This document shows, in pieces, positions 24,458-33,316 of a stretch of 64,000 nucleotides of DNA (position 1 is the first letter of the stretch; each line of letters starts with the position of its first letter). Under the pieces are notes generated by a model, which saw only the letters and a list, made by a program, of their open reading frames with translations, was not told where the DNA came from and searched no databases. Position numbers and translations under genes: made by a program. This DNA is from CATOSK01 sp034423195 (lineage in GTDB: Bacteria; Chloroflexota; Dehalococcoidia; Lucifugimonadales; UBA3495), in NCBI GenBank assembly GCA_034423195.1, contig DAOUIZ010000033.1:50480-114479 (forward strand), in the 5' to 3' direction.

Positions 24458-25864
24458 ATGGCAGACAACGATATTGCGTTAATGGCCCACCTGATGCGCC
24501 GCGCCGGGTTCGGGGCCTCCTATGAGGAACTGGTGGAACGCACCGCCAGGGGCTACGAGGCCACCGTAGAGGAGCTGCTCAACCCCCAGGAGCAGCCGGA
24601 CCTGGAAATGGACGTCATGAACCGCTACATGCACGGCTGGCGGGACATGAACGGCCTCATGGCCAACCAGGGCTACTGGACCTACCGGATGGTCAATTCC
24701 CAGCGCCAGCTGGAAGAGAAGATCTGCCTGTTCTGGCACGGCATCTTCTGCGTCGGCGACTCCAAGTGCATGAGGGCCCGGCAGATCCTTCTGGAGCTCA
24801 ACAACTTCCGCAACTACGGCCTGGGCAAGTTCGATGAGCTGCTGATGTACCTGTCCACCGACCCCGCGATGCTCTACTACCTGGACAACCAGCTGAGCCA
24901 CAAGGAAGCGGTCAACGAGAACTGGGGCCGGGAGCTGCTGGAGCTGTTCTCCATGGGTGTCGGCATGGACGGTGAGGCCAACTACACCGAAGATGACGTG
25001 AAGGCCTGTGCCCAGGCGTTCACCGGCTGGACCATCGCCAACGCCATTCCCCGGTACCCCTACGGCAGCTACGCCAACCGCTTCCTCTACAACCGGTATG
25101 ACCATATTGAGGAAGACAAGACTTTCCTGGGCGAGACCGGCAACTGGAACGGCGAAGACATCGTCCGCATCATCTGCAAGCAGCCGGCCACCGCCCGCTT
25201 CGTCGCCCGGCACCTGTCCAACTGCTTCGTCTCCGACGAGCCCCAGGTCCCTGCCTGGCAGCACGTTCCCCCGCGGCACCCCGAGCTGATCAAGGAACTG
25301 GAGGACGAGTACTTCCGCTCCGGTTACGAAATCAAGTCCATGTTGCGGGTGCTGTTTAACTCGGACACCTTCAAGAACGCCCGCTTCGCCAAGGTCAAGA
25401 ATCCCTCGGAAGTGGTATGCGGCGCCTTGCGGGTCGTCGGCGACTTCACCGAGCCCAAGCCGCGGCTGTACGATCCGGCCCTGGAAATCCGCTACATGGG
25501 CCAGGACCTGCTGAATCCTCCCACCGTCGAGGGGTGGCACACCGGCAAGGAATGGATCGACAGCGGCACCCTGGTGGAGCGCATCAACTTTGTCGCAGGC
25601 GAGATGGGCCGCGTTGACTCCCCGGGCATCAACGCCTTCATCGACCGGCTCAAGGCCGAGGGCTCGACCCTCTCCGCCGGGCGGATCGTTGGTGCCTGCC
25701 TGGAAATGCTGGGTTTCTACGAGCTCAGCGAGGACAACCAGGACCTGCTCACCGCCCACGCCGAGGCCGCCAGCAGTCTGGACACCGGGTCTCCCGAGTT
25801 TGCCCAGTTCGTGGGGCAGATTCTCCAACTCATCGTGTCAACCCAGGAGTACCAGTTCAACTAG
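24458..25864 (+). CDS. DUF1800 domain-containing protein (module C)
   Basis: A 468-residue DUF1800 protein. Signatures: LMAHLMRRAGFGASYEELVE, LFWHGIFCVGDSKCM, MLYYLDNQLSHKEAVNENWG, ELLELFSMGVGMDGEANYTE, CAQAFTGWTIANAIPRYPYG, KTFLGETGNWNGEDIVRIIC, KQPATARFVARHL, and PPTVEGWHTGKEWID. It is close to the copies at 27338 and 51136 (all have the CVGDSKCM segment and the GMDG insertion), and more distant from modules A and B. No signal peptide. AAGGAG precedes the start. First gene of the four-gene unit DUF1800-DUF1501-DUF1800-NHL. Confidence 0.94.
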   Translation: MADNDIALMAHLMRRAGFGASYEELVERTARGYEATVEELLNPQEQPDLEMDVMNRYMHGWRDMNGLMANQGYWTYRMVNSQRQLEEKICLFWHGIFCVGDSKCMRARQILLELNNFRNYGLGKFDELLMYLSTDPAMLYYLDNQLSHKEAVNENWGRELLELFSMGVGMDGEANYTEDDVKACAQAFTGWTIANAIPRYPYGSYANRFLYNRYDHIEEDKTFLGETGNWNGEDIVRIICKQPATARFVARHLSNCFVSDEPQVPAWQHVPPRHPELIKELEDEYFRSGYEIKSMLRVLFNSDTFKNARFAKVKNPSEVVCGALRVVGDFTEPKPRLYDPALEIRYMGQDLLNPPTVEGWHTGKEWIDSGTLVERINFVAGEMGRVDSPGINAFIDRLKAEGSTLSAGRIVGACLEMLGFYELSEDNQDLLTAHAEAASSLDTGSPEFAQFVGQILQLIVSTQEYQFN

Positions 25865-25945
25865 GCTCCGCATCGTCGAACAAGCAACGACCGGCCGCCG
25901 CTCCCTCACTGGCGCAGGCGGCCTCCAACCAGACCAGGAGGAAAC

Positions 25946-27088
25946 ATGACCAGCACCAAGAAAGACCCCGTACTGGTAGTCCTGCAGCTTTCCGGCGGGA
26001 ACGACTTCTTGAACACCATCGTTCCCTACAATAACCCGCTGTACTACGACAACCGCCCCAACGTCGTCATCCCCCAGGATCAGGTCCTGCCCATGAACGA
26101 CGAGTTGGGCTTCAATCCCAACACCGCCGCCCTGAAGGAGCTTTACGACGACGGCAAGGTGGCCATCATCCAGGGCGTCGGCTACCCCAATCCCAATCTG
26201 TCCCACTTCCGCTCCATGGACATCTGGCACACCTGCGAGCCGGAAAAGCTGGCCGACGAGGGCTGGGTCGGACGGGCAATCCGCGACTTGGACCCGAACA
26301 AGGAAAACGTGCTCACCGGCGTCAACTTTGGGCGGGGCCTTCCCCGGGCCATGGCCGCCCCCGGCGTGCCGGTGGCCTCCGTCGGCAACCTGGAGACCTA
26401 CGGCGTGCTGACCAGCATCGAGGTTGAGCAGGAGCGGACCCAGGCCCTGGACATCTTCTCCCGCATGTACTCCCCCGCCATGGGCCGCGGCCCCGTGCTG
26501 GAGTACCTGTCCCAGACCGGCATGGACGCGCTGACCGGCGCCGACATCCTGGCCACCGCACCGGAGAAGTACACCTCCAGCGTCGAGTATGGCCCCAGTT
26601 CCATGTCTCAGTACATGCGGAACATCGCCCAGGTCCACATCGCCGACCTGGGGACCCGGTTCCTGTACACCACGGCTCCCTACAACAGCTTCGACACCCA
26701 TGCCACCCAGATGAGCGCCCATGCCAGCCTGTGTCTCAACGTTTCGCAGACCATCAGTGACTTCTACCAGGACCTGAAGGAGCACAACGCCAGCGACAAC
26801 GTCGTCCTGCTGGTCTTCACCGAGTTCGGGCGGCGGGTCCACGACAACGGGTCCGGCACCGACCACGGCTCGGGCGGAGCGGCCTTCGTCGTAGGCGACC
26901 GGGTCAAGGGTGGCCTCTACGGCGAGTACCCGTCCCTGGAAGAGGACAAGCTGCTGGAGGGCAACCTGCACTTCAACAACGACTTCCGCGGCCTGTACGC
27001 CACGCTGCTCGAGGACTGGATGGGTCTGGACTCCAAGCCCATCGTCAACGGCAGCTTCGAGAAGATGGACTTCATCGCCAGGGACTAG
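25946..27088 (+). CDS. DUF1501 domain-containing protein (module C)
   Basis: A 380-residue DUF1501 protein. Features: VLQLSGGNDFLNTIVPYNNP near the N-terminus, LSHFRSMDIWHTCEPEKLAD, NFGRGLPRAMAAPGVPVASV, SFDTHATQMSAH, and FTEFGRRVHDNGSGTDHGSG followed by GAAFVVGDRV. The Asp/His pairs in GGND, FDTH and TDHG are the likely metal ligands of the alkaline-phosphatase-like fold; this is inference. No twin-arginine signal. CAGGAGGAAAC precedes the ATG. Closest to the copy at 49932. It lies between two DUF1800 genes, which suggests that the products work together. Confidence 0.93.
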   Translation: MTSTKKDPVLVVLQLSGGNDFLNTIVPYNNPLYYDNRPNVVIPQDQVLPMNDELGFNPNTAALKELYDDGKVAIIQGVGYPNPNLSHFRSMDIWHTCEPEKLADEGWVGRAIRDLDPNKENVLTGVNFGRGLPRAMAAPGVPVASVGNLETYGVLTSIEVEQERTQALDIFSRMYSPAMGRGPVLEYLSQTGMDALTGADILATAPEKYTSSVEYGPSSMSQYMRNIAQVHIADLGTRFLYTTAPYNSFDTHATQMSAHASLCLNVSQTISDFYQDLKEHNASDNVVLLVFTEFGRRVHDNGSGTDHGSGGAAFVVGDRVKGGLYGEYPSLEEDKLLEGNLHFNNDFRGLYATLLEDWMGLDSKPIVNGSFEKMDFIARD

Positions 27089-27097
27089 CCTGAACCG

Positions 27098-27129
27098 GCG
27101 GGCGGCAGGACATGGAACCCGCCGCCCGC
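27098..27129 (+). terminator. Hairpin after DUF1501 (module C)
   Basis: GCGGGCGGC (27098-27106) pairs with GCCGCCCGC (27121-27129), just after the stop. Only a short pyrimidine stretch follows, so it may be a partial terminator or an mRNA stabiliser that changes the ratio of upstream and downstream products. The rest of the 249-base gap to the next gene shows nothing recognisable apart from the ribosome site. Confidence 0.45.
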
Positions 27130-27337
27130 TTCTACGATGGGTCCGGGCGTCATGTGCAGCCCCCTGTGGGAAGACGGCGCCGGAAACCCGGCAAGCGGGA
27201 TCGTTCGCTGCGGTTGGCCTTGTGCCCCCCGGCTACGTTGCTAAGACCATTTGCGGGCCTTGGCGCGTCGCGTTTCGGGCTTCCCTGCGCTTCCAACCGG
27301 GCCCATACCCCAACGACTAACATTTGAGAGGAAAGCC

Positions 27338-28756
27338 ATGGCAGAACGCGATCTTGCCCTTATGGCCCATCTCATGCGCCGCGCCGGATTCGGCGCTTCT
27401 TACCGGGAACTGGAACAACGAGCCTCCCTCGGCTACGAAGCCACCGTGGAGGAACTGCTCCATCCCGAGGACCAGCCCCAGTTGGAAATGGACGTCATGG
27501 AGCGGTACATGGGCTGGCGGGACCTGGGCTACCTGGCCGCCAACCAGGGTTACTGGACCTACCGCATGGTCAACTCGCCCCGCCAGCTTGAGGAAAAGAT
27601 TGCCCTCTTCTGGCACTCCATCTTTTGCGTGGGAGACTCCAAGTGCATGGCTCCCCACAACATCCAGGACCAGCTCAACAAGTTCCGCACCCAGGGGATG
27701 GGCCGGTTCGACGAGCTGTTGCTGGCCATGGCGACCGACCCGGCCATGCTCTACTACCTGGACAACCCCCTGAGTCACAAGGACGCGGTCAACGAGAACT
27801 GGGGACGGGAGCTCCTGGAGCTGTTCTCCATGGGCGTCGGGATGGACGGCCACCCCAACTACACCGAGGACGACGTGAAGGCCTGTGCCCAGGCGTTCAC
27901 CGGCTGGACCATCGGCAACGCGATGCCCCGGTACCCCTACGGGCGGTACTTCAACCAGTTCCTGTACAACCGCCTGGATCACATCGACGACCAAAAAACC
28001 TTCCTGGGCGAGACGGGCAACTTCAACGGCGACGACATCATCCGAATCATCGCCAAGCAGCCTGCCACGGCGCGGTTCGTATCACGGCACCTGTACAACT
28101 TCTTCGTTGCCGACGAACCCCAGGTGCCGGCCTGGGAGACCACGCCGCCCAACGACCCGGCGGCCATCCGAATGCTGGAAGAAGAATACTTCCGCTCCGG
28201 TTATGACATCCGCTCCATGCTGCGGCTGCTCTTCAACTCGGACTTTTTCAAGGAAGCCCGGTTCGCCAAGGTGAAGAGCCCTTCCGAGGTCGTTTGCGGA
28301 ACATTGCGCGTCGTCGGAGACTTCACTGATCCCAGGCCCCGGCTGTACGACGCGGGCCTTGAAATCCGCTACATGGGCCAGGACCTGCTCAACCCACCCA
28401 CCGTGGAGGGCTGGCACACCGGCAAGGAGTGGATCGATTCCGGCACCCTGGTCGAGCGGGTCAACTTCACCGCCGGCGAGGTGGGAAGGATCAACGCCCC
28501 GGGCATCCGGGACATCATCACCCGCCTGCAGGGCCAGGCGCAGGAAATCTCTCCCCAGGACCTGGTGGAGGGATGCCTGGATATGCTGGGCGGATACAGC
28601 CTGATGGGCGACACCAGGGAATTGTTGCTGGACCACATCTCGGCTTCCGCTGTGACACCGGGATATTCCGTGGATACCACCGCCCCCGGGTTTCCGGAGC
28701 TGGTGGCCCAGCTTCTCCAGCTTATCGTTTCGACCCAGGAATACCAGTTTACCTAG
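27338..28756 (+). CDS. DUF1800 domain-containing protein (module D)
   Basis: A 472-residue DUF1800 protein and close paralogue of the module C copy: LMAHLMRRAGFGASYRELEQ, LFWHSIFCVGDSKCMAPHNI, MLYYLDNPLSHKDAVNENWG, GMDGHPNYTEDDVKACAQAF, KQPATARFVSRHLYNFFVAD and PPTVEGWHTGKEWID. I chose ATG 27338 (MAERDLALMAH) because GAGAGGAAAGCC precedes it and the N-terminus then matches the paralogues; a longer frame upstream has no ribosome site. Two DUF1800 copies in one transcript suggest a hetero-oligomer or specialised substrates. An NHL gene follows after 95 bases. Confidence 0.94.
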   Translation: MAERDLALMAHLMRRAGFGASYRELEQRASLGYEATVEELLHPEDQPQLEMDVMERYMGWRDLGYLAANQGYWTYRMVNSPRQLEEKIALFWHSIFCVGDSKCMAPHNIQDQLNKFRTQGMGRFDELLLAMATDPAMLYYLDNPLSHKDAVNENWGRELLELFSMGVGMDGHPNYTEDDVKACAQAFTGWTIGNAMPRYPYGRYFNQFLYNRLDHIDDQKTFLGETGNFNGDDIIRIIAKQPATARFVSRHLYNFFVADEPQVPAWETTPPNDPAAIRMLEEEYFRSGYDIRSMLRLLFNSDFFKEARFAKVKSPSEVVCGTLRVVGDFTDPRPRLYDAGLEIRYMGQDLLNPPTVEGWHTGKEWIDSGTLVERVNFTAGEVGRINAPGIRDIITRLQGQAQEISPQDLVEGCLDMLGGYSLMGDTRELLLDHISASAVTPGYSVDTTAPGFPELVAQLLQLIVSTQEYQFT

Positions 28757-28851
28757 CAGTCAATACCAACGGCGCGGGCCAGATTCGACCGGTGGTCCCG
28801 CCCGTACCCGAAGCGGCAACGGCCGTTTACGAAAACCGAAGCGAGGAAAGA

Positions 28852-29901
28852 ATGACTACCAGCAGAGTACAAGGAGCAACTTTCCGCTATACCCACACCA
28901 TCGGAAGGGGTGAGGAAGCGGGTACCGGATTCAAGAACCCGGTATCGGTAGCCCGGGGTGAGAACGACGTAATGTACGTGGTGAACCGCGCCTACGACTA
29001 TCGGGGCGATTCCAAGCGCATCACTGTCTGCACCGTCGACGAGGACTATATCGGCGAAATCGGTAACGGCGGCCGCCTGGGCGGCGACATGATGGACGTG
29101 GGCGAGGACGCCTCCGACGGCTCCCTGGTATGGCCCACCGACATCACCCTGGACAAGGATGAGAACCTGTACATCACCGACGAGTGGCTCCAGCGGGTGG
29201 CCATGTTCTCCAGGGACGGCGACTGGCTGGGCGCCTGGGGCGTGGTCGGAGACGGCGATGGCCAGTTCGACAAGCCCTCGGGAATCGCCGCCGACGCCGA
29301 GGACAACATCTACCTGGTGGACACCGGCAACAACCGGGTCCAGAAGTTCACCAAGGACGGCAAGTTCCTGATGAAGTTCGGCACCCAGGGTGTTGGCGAC
29401 GGCCAGTTCAACATGCCCTGGGGCATCGAAATCGACTACGAGGGCAACATCTTCGTTGCCGACTGGCGCAACGACCGCGTCCAGAAGTTCACTCCCGAAG
29501 GCCAGTTCCTCATGAAGTTCGGCTCTTCCGGGAAGGGCGACGGCGAGTTCAGCCGTCCCACCGACGTGGCCGTAGACAAGGAAGGGATCATCTACGTTGC
29601 CGACTGGAACAACGACCGGCTTCAGGTCTTCGATCTGGACGGCTCTTTCATCACCGAGATCATCGGCGACGCCACCCTGTCCAAGTGGGGCGTCACCAAG
29701 CTGGAAGCCAACCCGGAGATGAAGCTGGAGCGGGAGATCTCCCAAGGCTTGGAACGGGAGCGCTTCCTGCGCGGTCCCATCGGTGTCACCGTCGACGACG
29801 ATGACCGGGTGTTCATCGTGGACTCCCAGCGCAACCGGATCCAGTGCTACCGCAAGCTGCCCCCTTACTTCCTGGGACTGTACGACGGAGGGCGCCTGTA
29901 A
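28852..29901 (+). CDS. NHL-repeat beta-propeller protein (module D)
   Basis: A 349-residue NHL propeller with regularly spaced blades: NLYITDEWLQRVAMFSRDGD, NIYLVDTGNNRVQKFTKDGK, NIFVADWRNDRVQKFTPEGQ, IIYVADWNNDRLQVFDLDGS and RVFIVDSQRNRIQCYRK. The insertion GDATLSKWGVTKLEANPEMK comes before the last blade. It ends in FLGLYDGGRL, nearly the same as the module E protein (FVGMYDGGRL), so those two are closest. I chose ATG 28852 because GCGAGGAAAG precedes it. No signal peptide. It is followed by a strong terminator and ends the module C/D operon. Confidence 0.93.
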   Translation: MTTSRVQGATFRYTHTIGRGEEAGTGFKNPVSVARGENDVMYVVNRAYDYRGDSKRITVCTVDEDYIGEIGNGGRLGGDMMDVGEDASDGSLVWPTDITLDKDENLYITDEWLQRVAMFSRDGDWLGAWGVVGDGDGQFDKPSGIAADAEDNIYLVDTGNNRVQKFTKDGKFLMKFGTQGVGDGQFNMPWGIEIDYEGNIFVADWRNDRVQKFTPEGQFLMKFGSSGKGDGEFSRPTDVAVDKEGIIYVADWNNDRLQVFDLDGSFITEIIGDATLSKWGVTKLEANPEMKLEREISQGLERERFLRGPIGVTVDDDDRVFIVDSQRNRIQCYRKLPPYFLGLYDGGRL

Positions 29902-29942
29902 GCCCCTCGCATATCCCCCCCGTTCCCAGAGGCATGGAAAAC

Positions 29943-29967
29943 GGCCCCGGACACATTGTCCGGGGCC
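29943..29967. terminator. Bidirectional intrinsic terminator
   Basis: A perfect 11-bp stem, GGCCCCGGACA with TGTCCGGGGCC, around a three-base loop. It is followed by GCGTTTC on the plus strand and by GTTTTCC on the minus strand, so it can stop both the NHL transcript and the convergent HTH transcript. Confidence 0.75.
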
Positions 29968-30025
29968 GCTGCGTTTCCCCGGTGGGGGACCGGGGAAACC
30001 GGGGTTGGGAAGCCCCGATTGGGGG

Positions 30026-30262
30026 CTAACCGGGGCGTTTCACTTCAATGGTCTCGTCGGCGGTCACGGCAACCCGCCGGTACCGGATCCCCAGCTTCAG
30101 CATCCAGTAGCCCAGGGTGGCCGTGCTCACCCCCAGTTCGCTGGCGGCATGACTCATCCCATGTTCATTGACCATTTCCGGCACCAGACTTTCCAATGGC
30201 CGTTGAAACTGGTCCTCTACGTTCCGCATCAGCTTGGTTTTCCGCACTGTCTGAGTTGGCAT
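30026..30262 (-). CDS. Small helix-turn-helix protein
   Basis: A 78-residue basic protein. The region SHAASELGVSTATLGYWMLK (about residues 36-55) reads as a helix-turn-helix of the kind that recognises DNA or resembles the N-terminal part of transposase/Xre-like proteins. I chose ATG 30262 (MPTQTVRKTK) because AAGGGAAG precedes it. It is convergent with the module D NHL gene and separated from the cox genes by 233 bases. It may be a small regulator of either neighbour, but could also be a phage- or IS-derived fragment. Confidence 0.65.
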   Translation of the reverse strand: MPTQTVRKTKLMRNVEDQFQRPLESLVPEMVNEHGMSHAASELGVSTATLGYWMLKLGIRYRRVAVTADETIEVKRPG

Positions 30263-30495
30263 AAACTTCCCTTTTATCGCTTGCTTTAATGGTGACTGCC
30301 CGGGTCGTCGGCTTGCCCGCAACTATACTAGACGGGATCAAGATGGGCATTGTGTGTCCTGCCCAGTTTTGTACTATTTTAAGAAACTACTTAACAATAT
30401 CAACCCCTCACGAGGGTTATGTTCAGGAAAGCCGCAAATTCGGCGACATCGGAAGGCGGATGTCATCGAAGGCCGGCGGCGGATGGATGGGTGGG

Positions 30496-31833
30496 TTACC
30501 GGTCAGGAATCCTCCCCCAGAGGGGATGCCGAAAGGTCGGAGCCAGGGCCGGGTTAAACTCCCGGCGCTCCGGAACGGGCCCCTCCGGCTCTGGAACAGG
30601 TGCTTCTTCCCTGGCCCGGCGGCGGCCGGCGCTGGGGTTGCGGTGGGGTGTAAGGCGGGAAAGGTGTTCCCCCACCGCCAACAGGCTGTTCAGGTTATGG
30701 GCTGGCAGGAAGTCGTCCACGAAAGGCAGGGCCGTCTGCATCCCCTGGGCCAGGGGCTGGTACTCGGCATGGCCCAGCAACGGGTTCAGCCAGATCAGCC
30801 GGTGGCAGCTCCTCTGAAGGCGGGACATCTCCCTCGACAGCAGCTCCGGCTCACCCCGGTCCCACCCATCTGAAATGATCAGCACCACCGACCCCCCGCG
30901 CAGCACCCGCCGGGCCCACTGGTAGTTGAAGTTTCGGATATTCTCCCCGATGCGCGTGCCCCCAGCCCAGTCGGGGACAGCCCGGGACACTTCGGTCACG
31001 GCCTGGTCGATGTTCCGGTAGCGCAGGTGCCGAGTGATGCGGGTCAACCGGGTGGCGAACAGGAACGACTCCACCCGTCCCAGGTTGGCGGCGATGGTGT
31101 GGATGAAGTGGAGCAGCAGGCGGGTGTACCGTTCCATCGAACCGCTGACATCACAGATGAGCACCAGGCTGCGCGGCTTGTCCCGCCGCTCCAGGTGGGC
31201 CAGTTCCACCGCCTCTCCGCCGTATTGCAGGCTGTTGCGGAAGGTCCGCCGCAGGTCGGGCCAGGAGCCTTCGCCAGCCCGCAGACGCCGGGTGCGGCGC
31301 TTCCCCGGGTTCCACCCCAACTCCGCCATCAGCGCCTTGGCCTGGGAGATTTCCGACGGCGAATACTCCGCAAAGTCCTTCACCCGCAGCACCTCACGGG
31401 CGCTGTAGGTCCGGGTCAGGTCCACGACTGGCTGTCCGCCGGAATCTTGCCCTTCCCCACCGCCGCTGGCGTCCTCGACGGAATCTGCGGCGACCCGCGG
31501 GGAGCGGTAGCGCCGTTCCTCCCCCATGGAGCGCAGGTCGCGGGTGCTGATCCCGTGGCTGGGCCGACGCCAGAAGACCTTGAAGGCATCGTCGAAGATG
31601 GGAATATCCCGCTTCCGGTGTACCAGCAGGCATCGCGCCGCGTTCTGGAAGTCCTGCCGCCGTCCCATCGGGATGTCCCGGGTGGCGCGCACCAGGTCCA
31701 GCATATTCCCCGACCCGAAGTCCAACCCAAGCCGCCGCAGCACCTCCCCGAACATCATCAGGTTGTGCAGGATGTAGCCGTCACCGGCGTCCGTTTCGGA
31801 ACCGTTCATCGGTGTGTGGAAGGTGTGGGGCAC
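30496..31833 (-). CDS. coxE: VWA domain protein, CoxE-like
   Basis: A 445-residue protein with a C-terminal von Willebrand A domain of the CoxE family. The metal-ion-dependent adhesion motif is complete as DVSGSM (228-233), followed by a Thr/Asp pair in GGTRIG and IISDGWDRGE. CoxE works with the MoxR-type ATPase CoxD in maturing Cox-type molybdenum enzymes, probably the active-site sulphur or copper insertion. The central part (about residues 105-145) is low-complexity and charged. The GTG at 31833 lies one base after the stop of the HicB-like gene, with no clear ribosome site; the ATG at 31809 is an alternative. It is the last gene of the cox operon. Confidence 0.9.
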   Translation of the reverse strand: MPHTFHTPMNGSETDAGDGYILHNLMMFGEVLRRLGLDFGSGNMLDLVRATRDIPMGRRQDFQNAARCLLVHRKRDIPIFDDAFKVFWRRPSHGISTRDLRSMGEERRYRSPRVAADSVEDASGGGEGQDSGGQPVVDLTRTYSAREVLRVKDFAEYSPSEISQAKALMAELGWNPGKRRTRRLRAGEGSWPDLRRTFRNSLQYGGEAVELAHLERRDKPRSLVLICDVSGSMERYTRLLLHFIHTIAANLGRVESFLFATRLTRITRHLRYRNIDQAVTEVSRAVPDWAGGTRIGENIRNFNYQWARRVLRGGSVVLIISDGWDRGEPELLSREMSRLQRSCHRLIWLNPLLGHAEYQPLAQGMQTALPFVDDFLPAHNLNSLLAVGEHLSRLTPHRNPSAGRRRAREEAPVPEPEGPVPERREFNPALAPTFRHPLWGRIPDR

Positions 31834-31834
31834 G

Positions 31835-32164
31835 TTATAAGGCGGGAGCGGCTGTAGTCAATACGAACCCGGATTCACCGGCCGTTGCTCGCTCCGGCTT
31901 CATAATCACGACCTCATTCCCTTCGATGTAGTCGTATATGTCGGTCAACCCTTCGACCCCGCTCAATTGAAGCAGGACCAGGTCCTTCAATATCTCTTTG
32001 GTTTCTTCCAGAGTTCCGGCATTTGCCGCTATTCCGAGCTGCTCACAGGACCCAACCCACTCCCCATCGTCCATTTTGTAATCCAGGAACAATTCAATGG
32101 TGAAGTCTTGGGCGTCGTTGGTCCGGTGAGCCACAATAATGCGCTCACGCACCTCTGAGGCCAT
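31835..32164 (-). CDS. HicB-like small protein within the cox operon
   Basis: A 109-residue protein resembling the partial RNase H fold of HicB antitoxins: FTIELFLDYKMDDGEWVGSC followed by the helix GTLEETKEILKDLVLLQLSG. No C-terminal DNA-binding domain is visible and no HicA toxin gene lies beside it. GGGAGGTAA precedes the ATG. It lies between coxD and coxE and is probably translated with coxE (TAA-C-GTG junction). It may be a solitary regulator or a domesticated antitoxin relative; its link to the Cox enzyme is unknown. Confidence 0.7.
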   Translation of the reverse strand: MASEVRERIIVAHRTNDAQDFTIELFLDYKMDDGEWVGSCEQLGIAANAGTLEETKEILKDLVLLQLSGVEGLTDIYDYIEGNEVVIMKPERATAGESGFVLTTAAPAL

Positions 32165-32237
32165 GGGTTACCTCCCGTGCCGGGTTGAGACTTGTCCTCC
32201 GCTTGGGCCTTTCCAGTTTACGACAAAAAGCCCCTTC

Positions 32238-33182
32238 TTACCCTCCGCCCCCGCCTCGTCCCCCCCGGCGTGGCCCCCGGTTCTGCGACCGCTCCAGCAT
32301 GTGGCGGACCGGTTCGCCCCGGACCAGCTCGATGTCGTCCTGGTACTTCAGCATTATGCCCAGCGTGTCGTCGATAACCTCTGACTCCAGCCTGGTCTCG
32401 TTCAGGGCCATCAGGGCCGAGGTCCAGTCGATGGTCTCCGACACTCCGGGAATCTTGTAGAGCTCGGTTTCGCGGAGCTCCTGTATGAAGCCGGTCACCT
32501 GCTGCGCCAGTTCCCGGGGCGCATCGGGGAGGCGCGTGGTCACGATCTGCAGCTCCCGCTGGAAATCGGGATAGTCCACCCAGTGATAGAGGCACCGCCG
32601 CTTCAGCGCATCGTGGACCTCCCGTGTGCGATTGGAGGTGATAACCACCACCGGCGGATGGGATGCCTGGAAGGTTCCCAGCTCGGGTATGGTTATCTGG
32701 AAGTCGGCCAGCAATTCCAGCAGGAAACCCTCGAATTCTTCATCCGCCCGGTCCAGCTCGTCTATGAGCAGCACCGGCGCCCGGTCGCGGCCCGGGTCAA
32801 TGGCCTGGAGCAACGGCCGCTGGATCAGGAACCTTTCGTCGAACAGGTCCGCGGAAGACTGTGAACGGTCCATCTGGCCCCCGGCTTCCATCAGCCGTAT
32901 CTCCAGCATCTGGCGGGCGTGGTTCCACTCGTAGACCGCGTGGTTAATGTCCAGCCCCTCGTAGCATTGAAGGCGGATCAGCTCGGTATCCAGCCCGCGG
33001 GCCAGGGCGCGGGCAATCTCCGTCTTGCCGACGCCCGCCTCGCCTTCCAGGAAGAGGGGCCGCTGCAGCTTGATGGCCAGGAACACCGCCACCGCCAGGG
33101 CCCGGTCGGCTATGTACTGCTGCTCCCTCAGCAGGCGTTGAACGTCGTCGACGGTGGCAGGGGACTTGGCGGCGGTAGTCAA
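32238..33182 (-). CDS. coxD: MoxR-type AAA+ ATPase, CoxD-like
   Basis: A 314-residue MoxR ATPase that, with CoxE-type VWA partners, acts as a chaperone for metal centre assembly. Walker A is GEAGVGKT (47-54), Walker B is VLLIDELD (137-144), sensor 1 is VVVITSNRTREV near 175 and the arginine region is LKRRCLYHWVDYP. The C-terminal 15 residues are unusually Arg/Gly-rich. It begins with TTG, preceded by GGAGAAATTTC. It lies 134 bases after coxM, which is long for an operon spacer, but it is in the expected order. Confidence 0.93.
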   Translation of the reverse strand: MTTAAKSPATVDDVQRLLREQQYIADRALAVAVFLAIKLQRPLFLEGEAGVGKTEIARALARGLDTELIRLQCYEGLDINHAVYEWNHARQMLEIRLMEAGGQMDRSQSSADLFDERFLIQRPLLQAIDPGRDRAPVLLIDELDRADEEFEGFLLELLADFQITIPELGTFQASHPPVVVITSNRTREVHDALKRRCLYHWVDYPDFQRELQIVTTRLPDAPRELAQQVTGFIQELRETELYKIPGVSETIDWTSALMALNETRLESEVIDDTLGIMLKYQDDIELVRGEPVRHMLERSQNRGPRRGGRGGGGG

Positions 33183-33316
33183 GAAATTTCTCCAGGCTGC
33201 TGCGGTGTTGAACGGACCTATGTAGTCAGTCCTTCCGGCCGGTGGCGGACGAAAAGGGCAGCAATTGGCGGGAATCGCTGCCCTTTCCTTGGGGAAATGC
33301 CAGGCCGGTTACGGCC

